Source: Phycicoccus avicenniae_A (GTDB lineage: Bacteria > Actinomycetota > Actinomycetes > Actinomycetales > Dermatophilaceae). From it: DNA of 64,000 bases. Within the stretch, counting starts at the first letter, position 1. Each line of letters begins with the position of its first letter. This document shows positions 35,164 to 43,572 of the stretch, piece by piece. Location: contig NZ_JBNVZV010000025.1 of NCBI RefSeq assembly GCF_050496545.1, positions 3,202-67,201 of the forward strand. The letters run 5' to 3'. The notes beneath the pieces were generated by a model. That model worked only from the letters and a program-made list of their open reading frames with translations. It was not told the DNA's origin and made no database searches. The translations under genes were made by a program, and so were the position numbers.

Positions 35164-36681
35164 TCAGGCGCCGCAGGCCGCCGAGGTCACCGGCGGGGCC
35201 GCCGGGACGCCGACGGACGGCATCCCGAGCGAGACGGCCGGCTTGCCGGGTACCGGGGCGCCCTGGAGCGCCTCCCAGGCGTCGCCCCCGCGGGTGCGGC
35301 GCAGTGACCAGACTCCCTGCTGCACAGCGCTGTCCGCGACGAGGTGGTGCGGAGCACCGTAGGTGACCCCGACCGTCACCGCGTCCCCGGGGCGGGGCCG
35401 CTCGGCCCCCTCGGGCAGCGCGAAGTGGACGAGCCGGTTGTCGCGGGCGCGCCCCGACATCCGGGCGGTCTCGCCGTCCTTGCGGCCCTCCCCCGGCGCC
35501 ACGAGCACCTCGACCTCGCGGCCCTCGAGCTCGCGGTTACCGGCCCACGACACCTGCTCCTGGAGGGCGATGAGCCGGTCGAAGCGCTCCTGGACGACGG
35601 CCTTCGGCACCTGGTCCTCCATCGTGGCCGCCGGTGTGCCGGGGCGGATCGAGTACTGGAAGGTGAAGGCGCTGGAGAACCGGGAGGCCTCGACGACGCG
35701 CAGCGTCTCGGCGAAGTCCTCCTCGGTCTCGCCGGGGAAGCCGACGATGAGGTCGGTGGTGATCGCGGCGTCGGGCATCGCGGCGCGGACGCGGTCGATG
35801 ATCCCGAGGAACCTCTCGCTGCGGTAGCTGCGGCGCATCGCCTTCAGCACGCGGTCCGAGCCGGACTGCAGCGGCATGTGCAGGCTCGGCATCACGTTCG
35901 GCGTCTCGGCCATGGCCTCGATGACGTCGTCGGTGAAGGCGGCCGGGTGGGGGCTGGTGAACCGCACGCGCTCGAGACCGTCGATGTCGCCGCAGGCCCG
36001 CAGCAGCTTGCCGAAGGCGAGCCGGTCGCCGAACTCGACGCCGTAGGTGTTGACGTTCTGCCCGAGCAGCGTGACCTCGACGACGCCCTGCGCCACGAGC
36101 GCCTCGATCTCGGCGAGGACGTCGCCGGGCCGGCGGTCCTGCTCCTTGCCGCGCAGGCTGGGGACGATGCAGAACGTGCAGGTGTTGTTGCAGCCCACCG
36201 AGATCGAGACCCAGCCGGCGAACGCGGAGTCGCGGCGCGTCGGCAGGGTCGACGGGAAGGTCTCGAGGGACTCGAGGATCTCGACCTCGGCCCGCTTGTT
36301 GTGCCGGGCCCGGTCGAGCAGGGCCGGGAGGCTGCCGATGTTGTGCGTCCCGAAGACGACGTCGACCCACGGCGCGCGCTTCACGATGGTCTCGCGGTCC
36401 TTCTGCGCCATGCACCCGCCGACGGCGATCTGGAGGTCCGGGTTGGCGGTCTTGGCCGGGCGCAGCTGCCCGAGGTTGCCGTAGAGCTTGTTGTCGGCGT
36501 TCTCGCGGACCGCACAGGTGTTGAAGACGACGACGTCCGCGACGTCGGGGCGCCGCTCGGCCGGCACGCTCGCGAGGTCGACGTAGCCGGCGGTCTCGAG
36601 GAGGCCGGCGAGGCGTTCGGAGTCGTGCACGTTCATCTGGCACCCGTGGGTGCGCACGTCGTAGGTCTTGGCAGCAGTCAT
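35164..36681 (-). CDS. miaB: tRNA-2-methylthio-N6-dimethylallyladenosine synthase
   Basis: MiaB is a radical-SAM methylthiotransferase that adds the 2-methylthio group to i6A37. The 505-residue protein has the N-terminal cluster cysteines (THGCQMNVHDSE, NTCAVREN, GGCMAQ), the radical-SAM motif CNNTCTFCIVP, and a C-terminal TRAM domain. The tail after TRAM (about 50 residues, ending PPVTSAACGA) is an actinobacterial extension of unknown role. A TACGCT -10-like element lies ten bases before the ATG. Confidence 0.95.
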   Translation of the reverse strand: MTAAKTYDVRTHGCQMNVHDSERLAGLLETAGYVDLASVPAERRPDVADVVVFNTCAVRENADNKLYGNLGQLRPAKTANPDLQIAVGGCMAQKDRETIVKRAPWVDVVFGTHNIGSLPALLDRARHNKRAEVEILESLETFPSTLPTRRDSAFAGWVSISVGCNNTCTFCIVPSLRGKEQDRRPGDVLAEIEALVAQGVVEVTLLGQNVNTYGVEFGDRLAFGKLLRACGDIDGLERVRFTSPHPAAFTDDVIEAMAETPNVMPSLHMPLQSGSDRVLKAMRRSYRSERFLGIIDRVRAAMPDAAITTDLIVGFPGETEEDFAETLRVVEASRFSSAFTFQYSIRPGTPAATMEDQVPKAVVQERFDRLIALQEQVSWAGNRELEGREVEVLVAPGEGRKDGETARMSGRARDNRLVHFALPEGAERPRPGDAVTVGVTYGAPHHLVADSAVQQGVWSLRRTRGGDAWEALQGAPVPGKPAVSLGMPSVGVPAAPPVTSAACGA

Positions 36682-36833
36682 GGCGTCCCCCAGCGTACGA
36701 GCCGTCGGGCTCCGCGACAGAATCCCGCCCGCCGTCCCGAGGTCACGATCCGGAGGCCGGTGGCTGTCGGAGCCCGGTGGAAGGGTCGGGCCCGGGCCGT
36801 CCCGAGCCCGTGCCGCCCGACGAAGGAGCCCTC

Positions 36834-37259
36834 GTGCCCGACTTCTCCGGTTCGCTCATCGACCACCTCAACCTCCCCGTCACCGACCTCGCGGCGTCCG
36901 TCGCCTTCTACGAGGCGGCCCTGGCACCCCTCGGCATCACGACGCTCATCCCGGTCCCCGCCGACGAGGCCGCAGACCAGAAGGCGATGCACGCCTTCGG
37001 GGTCCACCCGAAACCGTTCTTCTGGCTCGTGGCAGGAGAGGCCGTCCGCTACGACGCCGACACCCACGTGGCGTTCACCGCCCCGGACCGGGCCACCGTC
37101 GACGCCTTCCACGAGGCCGCGGTGGCTGCCGGGGCCACCACGCTGCGCCCGCCGGGCGAGTACGCCGAGTACCACCCCGGCTACTACGGGGCGTTCGTCG
37201 CCGACCCCGACGGTGTCAACGTCGAGGCGGTCTTCCACGGCGCGCCCGACACCGCCTGA
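36834..37259 (+). CDS. VOC-family (glyoxalase/bleomycin-resistance fold) protein
   Basis: The 141-residue protein begins IDHLNLPVTDLAASVAFYEAAL, the first half of a vicinal-oxygen-chelate module, and ends GAFVADPDGVNVEAVFHG with the Glu of the metal site; the first His is in IDHLNL. Such proteins are lyases, dioxygenases or antibiotic-binding proteins; the substrate cannot be told. CGAAGGAG lies five bases before the GTG. It stands alone between divergent miaB and a convergent membrane protein. Confidence 0.85.
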   Translation: MPDFSGSLIDHLNLPVTDLAASVAFYEAALAPLGITTLIPVPADEAADQKAMHAFGVHPKPFFWLVAGEAVRYDADTHVAFTAPDRATVDAFHEAAVAAGATTLRPPGEYAEYHPGYYGAFVADPDGVNVEAVFHGAPDTA

Positions 37260-37266
37260 GGGGACC

Positions 37267-38661
37267 TCAGGGGTACGCGGGACCGGCCACGGCGAGGGAG
37301 TCCTCGGGGTCCTCCGCGGGGGCGGGCGGGCGCACGGCCGACGCGAGGAGGACCGACCAGGCGAGCCCGACCACGAGGGCGACGACCGCCTCGCTGATCG
37401 TCGAGAACCCGGAGAGCAGGCGGGCCGCGACGAGGACGGTGACGACCACCGCCACCGAGGTCCACACGGTGACCCTCCTCCCCCACGACAGCCACGGCGC
37501 GAGGACGACGGCGGCGAGCACGAGCGCGCACGGCACGACGGCGAGCTGGTTGACGAAGAGGAAGCGCAGGGTCTCGTCGGTGGCGTCGCCCGGCGCCTCG
37601 CGGTGGTGCTGCACCGCGTCGATGACGCCCTTGGTGGCCAGCGCGAGCGCCGCCAGACCGGCGACCGGGATGAGCACCCGCAGCCGCTCCTGCGCGTCGA
37701 GCCGGCGCCGGTGGCGCACGAGGACGCCGAGGGCGACGGCCGCGGCGAGCAGGACGACGAACGGGGTCCGCAGGACCGAGACCGTCGCGAGGCTGAGGTC
37801 GGTGACGGCCGGTGAGGCGTGGTCGGCGAGCCAGTCGGCGACGGGGCGGTCGAGGGAGCGCAGGCCGGTGCGCGCGACCGCGACGAGGACCACCACGGTC
37901 GTGACGACGCCGACGAGGATCGCGCCCACCGACCACAGGAGGGCGGAGACGACGTGGCCGGCCCGGGAGCCGGCGACGGAGACCGAGCCCTCCTCGACGC
38001 GACGGCGGACGAGCCGCAGGCGCTGGAGCGGCGCCCGGAGGACGGGGGTGGTGAGCCAGTGCGGGTGCCCGGCGACCAGGCGCCCGGACCACGCGAGGGC
38101 GAGGACCACACCGGCGAGGACCGCGACGGACACGCTCGCGCGCCCGAGCACCGCGCTCACCGCGTCCCAGCTCGACCCCGCGAGGTGGCCGAGCAGGGTG
38201 AGCGAGACCGCCCAGAGGGTGGCCGCCGGGACGCTCGCGCGGGCGAAGCGGCGGTACGGGGTGCCCGACATCCCGATGATGCGCGGCACGAGGGTGCGGG
38301 CGACCACCACGAACTGGGCGACGACCACGGCCTGCGTCCCCCGCCGGGCGAGCAGGTCGTCGGCGAGGGCCCAGCGGCTCTCACCGACCCGCTGCCCGAG
38401 CCTCGAGCTGCGCACGGCGGCCCCGCCGTCCCGGCCGGAGCGCCACCCGAGCGAGGTCCCGGCCACCGCCGCGACGACCGCGAGCAGGTAGACCACCGGT
38501 GCCGGCACCGCCCCCACGCCGGCGAGGACCCCGAGGCCGATGACCGCCGTCGTCCCCGGCAGCAGCATCCCGACGACGGTGCCCGACTCGGCGAGCACCG
38601 ACGCGGCGAGCAGCAGCGCGAGGGGCCAGGCGGGCAGCGACCCGAGGACGTCGGTCAGCAC
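37267..38661 (-). CDS. DedA/VTT membrane protein fused to a degenerate PAP2 domain
   Basis: Residues 1 to about 190 are a DedA (SNARE-associated/VTT) domain: ESGTVVGMLLPG near the start and RTLVPRIIGMSGTPYRRF, the family signature. Residues about 230-450 form a second helix bundle resembling a PAP2 lipid phosphatase in helix pattern. The PAP2 catalytic motifs are damaged: no PSGH, and the last motif reads R-x5-S-x3-E (in ARLLSGFSTISEAV) where R-x5-H-x3-D is expected. DedA-PAP2 fusions are known and are thought to flip and dephosphorylate lipids; here only the DedA part seems active. The protein has 464 residues. Confidence 0.8.
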   Translation of the reverse strand: MLTDVLGSLPAWPLALLLAASVLAESGTVVGMLLPGTTAVIGLGVLAGVGAVPAPVVYLLAVVAAVAGTSLGWRSGRDGGAAVRSSRLGQRVGESRWALADDLLARRGTQAVVVAQFVVVARTLVPRIIGMSGTPYRRFARASVPAATLWAVSLTLLGHLAGSSWDAVSAVLGRASVSVAVLAGVVLALAWSGRLVAGHPHWLTTPVLRAPLQRLRLVRRRVEEGSVSVAGSRAGHVVSALLWSVGAILVGVVTTVVVLVAVARTGLRSLDRPVADWLADHASPAVTDLSLATVSVLRTPFVVLLAAAVALGVLVRHRRRLDAQERLRVLIPVAGLAALALATKGVIDAVQHHREAPGDATDETLRFLFVNQLAVVPCALVLAAVVLAPWLSWGRRVTVWTSVAVVVTVLVAARLLSGFSTISEAVVALVVGLAWSVLLASAVRPPAPAEDPEDSLAVAGPAYP

Positions 38662-38731
38662 GCGCCCAGCGTGGCACGTGGCGGGCGGTGCACGGGAGCG
38701 GATCTCGGTGGCTCGCCGGGCACGCCCGGCC

Positions 38732-38737
38732 TAGCCT
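38732..38737 (+). promoter_or_regulatory. Leaderless -10 element (TAGCCT) for the GNAT gene
   Basis: TAGCCT ends six bases before the ATG at 38744, and no Shine-Dalgarno sequence is present. Confidence 0.5.
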
Positions 38738-38743
38738 GCCCGG

Positions 38744-39202
38744 ATGACCTCCCGCACCGTCCCGCCCGACGTCGTCCTCTCCCCCGTCGACGCGCAGACC
38801 TGGCGCGCCGTGGCCGCGCTGCGGGTGCACCCGGACCAGGAGGAGTTCGTCGCCGCTCCGCTGCACTACCTCGCGCTCTGCGCGTACGGCGGCGTGTGGA
38901 ACCCCCTTGCCGTGACGGTGGACGACGAGGTCGTCGGGTTCCTGATGTGGGGCCTGGACGACGACGGGAGCACGTGGCTCGGCGGCATCCTCGTCGACGC
39001 CGGCCACCAGGGGCGGGGCATCGGCCGGGCGGTCGTGCTCGCCGCCCTCGAGCTCCTCGAACCGCAGGCCGGTCCGGCGGGGTTCGCCCTCTCCTACCAG
39101 CCGGCGAACACCCGGGCCGCCGGCCTGTACCGCTCGCTCGGATTCGTCGAGACCGGCGAGGTCGACGACGACGAGGTCATCGCCCGCCGCCTCCCGGCCT
39201 GA
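38744..39202 (+). CDS. GNAT-family N-acetyltransferase
   Basis: This 152-residue single-domain GNAT has the acetyl-CoA loop VDAGHQGRGIGRAVV and the C-terminal NTRAAGLYRSLGFVETGE pattern. The SYQPANTRAAGLY stretch recalls spermine/spermidine acetyltransferases (BltD/PaiA group), so a polyamine is one candidate substrate; the window also holds a putrescine pathway, but that link is only a guess. It is expressed from a leaderless promoter and is followed by the YccF gene after 116 bases. Confidence 0.85.
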   Translation: MTSRTVPPDVVLSPVDAQTWRAVAALRVHPDQEEFVAAPLHYLALCAYGGVWNPLAVTVDDEVVGFLMWGLDDDGSTWLGGILVDAGHQGRGIGRAVVLAALELLEPQAGPAGFALSYQPANTRAAGLYRSLGFVETGEVDDDEVIARRLPA

Positions 39203-39318
39203 CCCACCGGTCCCGGGCCAGTCCGTCGGTGCCGGGCCGGTCCGCTGGGAACGCCCCGCCTCGGGCGCCCGTTCGACCGGGTGAACGCCGGGGACCCCCG
39301 GACCCACGAGAGGACACC

Positions 39319-39729
39319 GTGCGCACGCTGCTCAACATCATCTGGTTCGTGTTCGGCGGGTTCTGGCTGGCCCTCGGCTACGCCCTCGCGGGGCTCGTGC
39401 TGTGCGTGCTCGTCGTGACCTTCCCGCTGGGCGTCGCCTCGTTCCGGATGGCGTGCTACGCGCTGTGGCCGTTCGGGCGCGCGGTCGTGGAGAAGCCCGG
39501 CGCGGGCACCGGGTCGGTGCTCCTCAACGTCGTGTGGATCGTGCTCGCCGGGTGGTGGCTGGCCCTCGGGCACCTCCTGAGCGCCGTGGCGCAGGCGGTG
39601 ACCATCATCGGGATCCCGCTGGCGGTCGCGAACCTCAAGATGCTGCCGGTCTCGCTCGTGCCCTACGGCAAGGAGATCGTGCGCTCGGACGCGCTCCCCC
39701 CGGGCCGGCGCCCACTGCACTCGCTCTGA
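39319..39729 (+). CDS. YccF-domain inner-membrane protein
   Basis: The 136-residue protein consists of two copies of the YccF motif: LLNIIWFVFGGFWLALGY near the start, and LLNVVWIVLAGWWLALGH about 70 residues later. Each is followed by FPLGVASFRMACYALWPFG or IPLAVANLKMLPVSLVPYG. This duplicated pattern defines the YccF family, whose function is unknown. Four hydrophobic helices are predicted. GAGAGGA precedes the GTG. Confidence 0.88.
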   Translation: MRTLLNIIWFVFGGFWLALGYALAGLVLCVLVVTFPLGVASFRMACYALWPFGRAVVEKPGAGTGSVLLNVVWIVLAGWWLALGHLLSAVAQAVTIIGIPLAVANLKMLPVSLVPYGKEIVRSDALPPGRRPLHSL

Positions 39730-39735
39730 GCCGGG

Positions 39736-39755
39736 GGCGCGGACTCGGTCGCGCC
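39736..39755. terminator. Small hairpin between convergent YccF gene and recX
   Basis: GGCGCG and CGCGCC form a six-base stem with an eight-base loop in the 26-base gap between two convergent genes. It is short and may be chance in this GC-rich sequence. Confidence 0.35.
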
Positions 39756-40463
39756 TCAGTCGCGCCGGTGCTCGGGCGCGTCACGGACCGCCTCGCGCAC
39801 GACCCGCATCGTCAGCTCGGCGTCGTAGCCCTTGCGGGCCAGCATCCCGGCCAGCCGCCGGGTCTGGACGTGCGGCTCGAGGCCGTGCATCGAGCGCATC
39901 TTCTTCGCCACCAGCGTGCGGGCCCGCTCCTCCTCGGCGTGCGGGTCGACCTCGGCGAGGGCCGCCGCCGCGGTCTCGTCGTCGACGCCCTTCTTCCGCA
40001 GCTCCTGGCGCAGTGCCCGGGTGGCCAGGCCGCGCCCGGCCTGCTGCGAGCGCACGAGCATCCCGGCGTAGGCCTCGTCGTCGACGAGCCCGACCTCCTC
40101 CATCCGGTCCAGGACCGCGGTGGCGACGTCGTCGGGGCAGTCCTTCTTCCGCAGGGCCAGCGCGAGCTGGGAGCGGCTGCGGGGCGCGGCGGTCAGCTGG
40201 CGCAGCACGATCTGGCGGGCCCAGTCGTGGGGGTCCGGCTCCTCGCCGCGGGTGCGGGGGTCGCCCTCGGGGTCCGCGGGGGCGGGCGCACCCCTGCGAC
40301 CCCGGCCGGACCGACGGGCACGCTCGGGCGCGGGCGGCGCGGGCGATGCCTCCTCGGCCGTGCGCAGGACCTCCCGCAGGGCGTCGAGGTCGGCAGGTGC
40401 CCGGGACGCGGCGGGCCCCGCCGCCCAGTCGGGCGGCGGGGCCGTGCCGTCGGCGAAGGCCAC
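39756..40463 (-). CDS. recX: Regulatory protein RecX
   Basis: RecX binds RecA filaments and limits their activity. The 235-residue protein has the RecX triple-helix repeats in the C-terminal 160 residues: ARQIVLRQLTAAPRSRSQLA, then LDRMEEVGLVDDEAYAG, and RRLAGMLARKGYDAEL. The N-terminal 75 residues are Pro/Ala/Arg-rich and low complexity, a long extension that is usual in actinobacterial RecX. It lies 11 bases after recA on the same strand, so it is co-transcribed. Confidence 0.92.
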   Translation of the reverse strand: MAFADGTAPPPDWAAGPAASRAPADLDALREVLRTAEEASPAPPAPERARRSGRGRRGAPAPADPEGDPRTRGEEPDPHDWARQIVLRQLTAAPRSRSQLALALRKKDCPDDVATAVLDRMEEVGLVDDEAYAGMLVRSQQAGRGLATRALRQELRKKGVDDETAAAALAEVDPHAEEERARTLVAKKMRSMHGLEPHVQTRRLAGMLARKGYDAELTMRVVREAVRDAPEHRRD

Positions 40464-40474
40464 GGAGGGGTGCC

Positions 40475-41557
40475 TCAGAAGTCGACGGGGACGTCCGGGA
40501 CGGCCTCGAGCTCGGGCTTGACCCCGACGCCGAGCTTCTCCTTGATCTTGCGCTCGAGCTCGTCGGCGAGCTCGGGGTTGTCCTTGAGGAACGCGCGGGC
40601 GTTCTCCTTGCCCTGGCCGAGCTGGTCGCCGTCGTACGTGTACCAGGCGCCGGCCTTGCGGACGAAGCCGTGGTCGACGCCCATGTCGATGAGGCCGCCC
40701 TCGCGGGAGATGCCCTGGCCGTAGAGGATGTCGAACTCGGCCTGCTTGAACGGCGGGCTGACCTTGTTCTTGACGACCTTGCAGCGGGTGCGGTTGCCGA
40801 CCGGGTCGGTGCCGTCCTTGAGGGTCTCGATGCGCCGCACGTCGAGGCGGACCGAGGCGTAGAACTTCAGCGCCTTGCCACCGGTCGTGGTCTCGGGCGA
40901 GCCGAACATCACGCCGATCTTCTCGCGGAGCTGGTTGATGAAGATCGCCGTGGTGCCGGTGGTGTTGAGCGCGCCGGTGATCTTGCGCAGCGCCTGCGAC
41001 ATCAGGCGGGCCTGGAGGCCGACGTGGCTGTCGCCCATCTCGCCCTCGATCTCGGCACGGGGCACGAGCGCCGCCACGGAGTCGATGACGATGATGTCGA
41101 GGGCGCCGGAGCGGATGAGCATGTCGGCGATCTCGAGCGCCTGCTCACCCGTGTCGGGCTGGGAGACGAGCAGCGCGTCGGTGTCGACACCGAGCTTCTT
41201 CGCGTACTCGGGGTCGAGCGCGTGCTCGGCGTCGATGAAGGCCGCGATGCCGCCGGCCTTCTGCGCGTTGGCGACCGCGTGCAACGCGACGGTCGTCTTA
41301 CCGGAGGACTCCGGGCCGTAGATCTCGACGACGCGGCCGCGGGGCAGGCCCCCGATGCCGAGCGCGACGTCGAGCGAGATCGAGCCCGTGGGGATCACGG
41401 CGATGGGCGGGCGGACGTCGTCGCCGAGGCGCATGACCGCGCCCTTGCCGTGCTGCTTCTCGATCTGGGCCATCACCGAGGCGATCGCCTTGTCCTTCTC
41501 GCCACCGTTGGCAGCCGCCACCGGGTTGGGCATCACGCTTCCGCGGGATCCAGCCAT
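40475..41557 (-). CDS. recA: Recombinase RecA
   Basis: RecA forms filaments on single-stranded DNA for homologous recombination and SOS induction. The 360-residue protein has the P-loop GPESSGKTT, DSVAALVPRAEIEGEMGD, loop L2 (NQLREKIGVMFGSPETTTGG), and a C-terminal acidic tail. GAAGGAACGG precedes the ATG. An alternative internal start is Met9 (MPNPVAAANGG), which would match shorter homologues. A LexA box lies about 175 bases upstream and a second -10-like element (TAGCGT, 41646-41641) lies between, so two promoters are plausible. No intein is present. Confidence 0.98.
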   Translation of the reverse strand: MAGSRGSVMPNPVAAANGGEKDKAIASVMAQIEKQHGKGAVMRLGDDVRPPIAVIPTGSISLDVALGIGGLPRGRVVEIYGPESSGKTTVALHAVANAQKAGGIAAFIDAEHALDPEYAKKLGVDTDALLVSQPDTGEQALEIADMLIRSGALDIIVIDSVAALVPRAEIEGEMGDSHVGLQARLMSQALRKITGALNTTGTTAIFINQLREKIGVMFGSPETTTGGKALKFYASVRLDVRRIETLKDGTDPVGNRTRCKVVKNKVSPPFKQAEFDILYGQGISREGGLIDMGVDHGFVRKAGAWYTYDGDQLGQGKENARAFLKDNPELADELERKIKEKLGVGVKPELEAVPDVPVDF

Positions 41558-41731
41558 GTCACACCGTTCCTTCGTTCGTCATCGAGCGCGTCCACCGGCG
41601 ACCAGCTCTCGCTGTCGGTCTCGTCGCGAGGTCTGGTCAGACGCTAGGCGGAGGCACCGACACCCGTCACGGGCCGCCGGGGGACCTGTGGACGAAGGGG
41701 GCCGGAACCACCACCTGTGGACGAGCGTAGA

Positions 41732-41745
41732 CGAACACGTGTTCG
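41732..41745. promoter_or_regulatory. LexA-type SOS box upstream of recA
   Basis: CGAACACGTGTTCG is a perfect palindrome matching the actinobacterial consensus CGAAC-N4-GTTCG. It lies 175 bases from the recA start. Damage-dependent release of LexA would raise recA-recX transcription. Two direct copies of CCTGTGGACGA (about 41688 and 41714) flank this region. Confidence 0.85.
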
Positions 41746-41780
41746 ACGGCGGGACGACGCGCCGCGACACGCCGACGTGC

Positions 41781-42722
41781 CTACGAGGTGGGGGCCGGCA
41801 CCCCCCACATCGCGGCGACGTGCCGTACGTCGGTGCCGCAGCACCCGCCGAGCACGCGCATCGCCGGCAGCCGCCGGCTGACCTCCATCTGGTCGGCCGC
41901 GAGCCGGGTCGGGTCGCCGTCGTCGAGCGCCTCGGCCTCGTCCAGCTCGGCGTGGCTCATCGTCGAGGCGTTGGCCCGGGTGCCGAGCAGGCGCCGCACC
42001 CACTCCCCCTCGTCGAGCCCCGGCAGCACGTGGGTCGGGTGCGCGCAGTTGACGAGGTAGTGCTCCGGGGCAGCGGCGGCGTCGACGGCCCGGACCGCGT
42101 CGGCGAGCGTCGTGCCGTCGGGCAGCCGTCCGTCGGTCTCGACCGTGAACCCGACCGAGACCGGGATGCCGGCCTCGCGCGCCGCGAGCACCACCCCGAT
42201 GCCCTCGGCCGGCGTCGTCATGGTCAGGGCCGAGACGAGGTCGGCGCCGGCCTCGGCGAAGGCCCGCACCTGCGGCGCGTGGTAGTCGCGCGCCTCCTCG
42301 GGGTCGGGCGCCTCCCCCGCGACGTACCCGTCGCCGCGCGGGCCGACCTGTCCGGCCACGAGGACGGCCGGCACGTCGTACCCGCCGGCGAGCCCGCGCA
42401 GGTAGGCGATCGCCCCGGCGTTGGTCCGCGTGGTCGCGTCGAGGTCGTACCCGACCCGGGCCGCCCAGTCGGTGTTGGCCCGCCAGGTCGGCGACTCCAG
42501 CAGCAAACCGGCTCCTGCGGCGGCGGCCACCGCGGCGTAGCCGTCGTAGTAGCGCGTGAGCATCGCGCGCCCGGCGTCGTCGTCGAGGAGCGGGAAGGCG
42601 GCGAACTCGGGGAGGTCGGCGCCGTGGTGGAAGATCAGGTCGGTCTCGAGGCCGCCGTCGGTGACGAAGCCGCGCAGTGCCGGGTCGTGGAGGGCCGCGA
42701 GGGACCCGGGGGTGGTCTCCAT
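41781..42722 (-). CDS. Homocysteine S-methyltransferase
   Basis: This 313-residue protein transfers a methyl group to homocysteine to give methionine, with S-methylmethionine or a related donor. The family's zinc site is seen as Cys in YLVNCAHP and the pair in GGCCGTD. The N-terminus has TDGGLETDLIFHHG, typical of the group. ATG 42722 is preceded by a G-rich stretch; earlier in-frame codons lie in the neighbouring gene and give an unlikely cysteine-rich extension. It stands alone between recA and the ABC exporter genes. Confidence 0.88.
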   Translation of the reverse strand: METTPGSLAALHDPALRGFVTDGGLETDLIFHHGADLPEFAAFPLLDDDAGRAMLTRYYDGYAAVAAAAGAGLLLESPTWRANTDWAARVGYDLDATTRTNAGAIAYLRGLAGGYDVPAVLVAGQVGPRGDGYVAGEAPDPEEARDYHAPQVRAFAEAGADLVSALTMTTPAEGIGVVLAAREAGIPVSVGFTVETDGRLPDGTTLADAVRAVDAAAAPEHYLVNCAHPTHVLPGLDEGEWVRRLLGTRANASTMSHAELDEAEALDDGDPTRLAADQMEVSRRLPAMRVLGGCCGTDVRHVAAMWGVPAPTS

Positions 42723-42762
42723 CCCCCGCAGTGTCCTCCGAAGTCCCCCGCGAGGGAATGGC

Positions 42763-43572
42763 TCAGGTGAGCAGGAGCGTGGCGATGCGCCGGGAGGTGC
42801 CCCACACCCCGAGCGCCCCGAGCACCGCGAGGTAGCCCACGTGCCACAGCAGGCCCCACCCGACCTCACCGAGGAGCAGCGCCCGCTCGAGCGCGACGCC
42901 CTGGTAGAGCGGCGTCGCCGAGACGACCCACTGGAGGGCGTCGGGGTAGGTGGACAGCGGGAAGAAGGTGGCCGAGAAGAGGAACATCGGCTGCACCGCG
43001 AGCGTGACGTAGTCGAAGTGCTGCCACGAGCTCATGAAGGTCGTCGCGAACATCCCGATGGCACCGAAGGCCAGGCCGACGAGCACGGCGGCCGGCACCG
43101 CGAGCAGCGCCCACCAGGAGTGGACGAGCCCGGCGACCCACGCGACGACGAGGAACATCGTGGAGTACAGGGCGCCGCGGGACAGCGACCAGAGGATCTC
43201 GCCGACCGCGATGTCCCTGGGGGACAACGGTGTCGCCAGCATCGCGTCGTAGAGCTTCTGGTACTTCAGCTTGAAGAACACGTTGTACGTGCTGTCGGCG
43301 ACGGCGCCGTTCATCGCCGAGGCCGCGAGCAGCGCCGGCGCCACGAACTCGGCGTAGGGGACGACGGTGCCGCCGTCGGTGGTGACGGTGCGCACGAGCG
43401 CGCCGAGCCCGATGCCGATGGAGAACAGGTAGAAGACCGGCTCGACGAACCCGCTGAGCAGGAGCAGCCACATCCGGCGGAAGGCGGTGACGTTGCGCAT
43501 GAGGACGTGGCGGGCCAGCCCGATGCCGACCGGGGCGGGCACGACGACGGCCGCGCGCGACACGGCGGTCAC
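42763..43572 (-). CDS. ABC-2 type exporter permease (NodJ/DrrB-like)
   Basis: The 269-residue membrane protein has six helices and the ABC-2 pattern: RRMWLLLLSGFVEPVFYLFS near the N-terminus, KYQKLYDAMLATPLSPRDI in the loop that contacts the ATPase, and a C-terminal LSTYPDALQWVVSATPLYQG. It forms a heterodimer with the following permease gene. The GTG start overlaps the stop of that upstream gene by four bases. The same layout of one ATPase and two different NodJ-like permeases is found in lipid or lipooligosaccharide and drug exporters; the substrate is unknown. Confidence 0.85.
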   Translation of the reverse strand: MTAVSRAAVVVPAPVGIGLARHVLMRNVTAFRRMWLLLLSGFVEPVFYLFSIGIGLGALVRTVTTDGGTVVPYAEFVAPALLAASAMNGAVADSTYNVFFKLKYQKLYDAMLATPLSPRDIAVGEILWSLSRGALYSTMFLVVAWVAGLVHSWWALLAVPAAVLVGLAFGAIGMFATTFMSSWQHFDYVTLAVQPMFLFSATFFPLSTYPDALQWVVSATPLYQGVALERALLLGEVGWGLLWHVGYLAVLGALGVWGTSRRIATLLLT

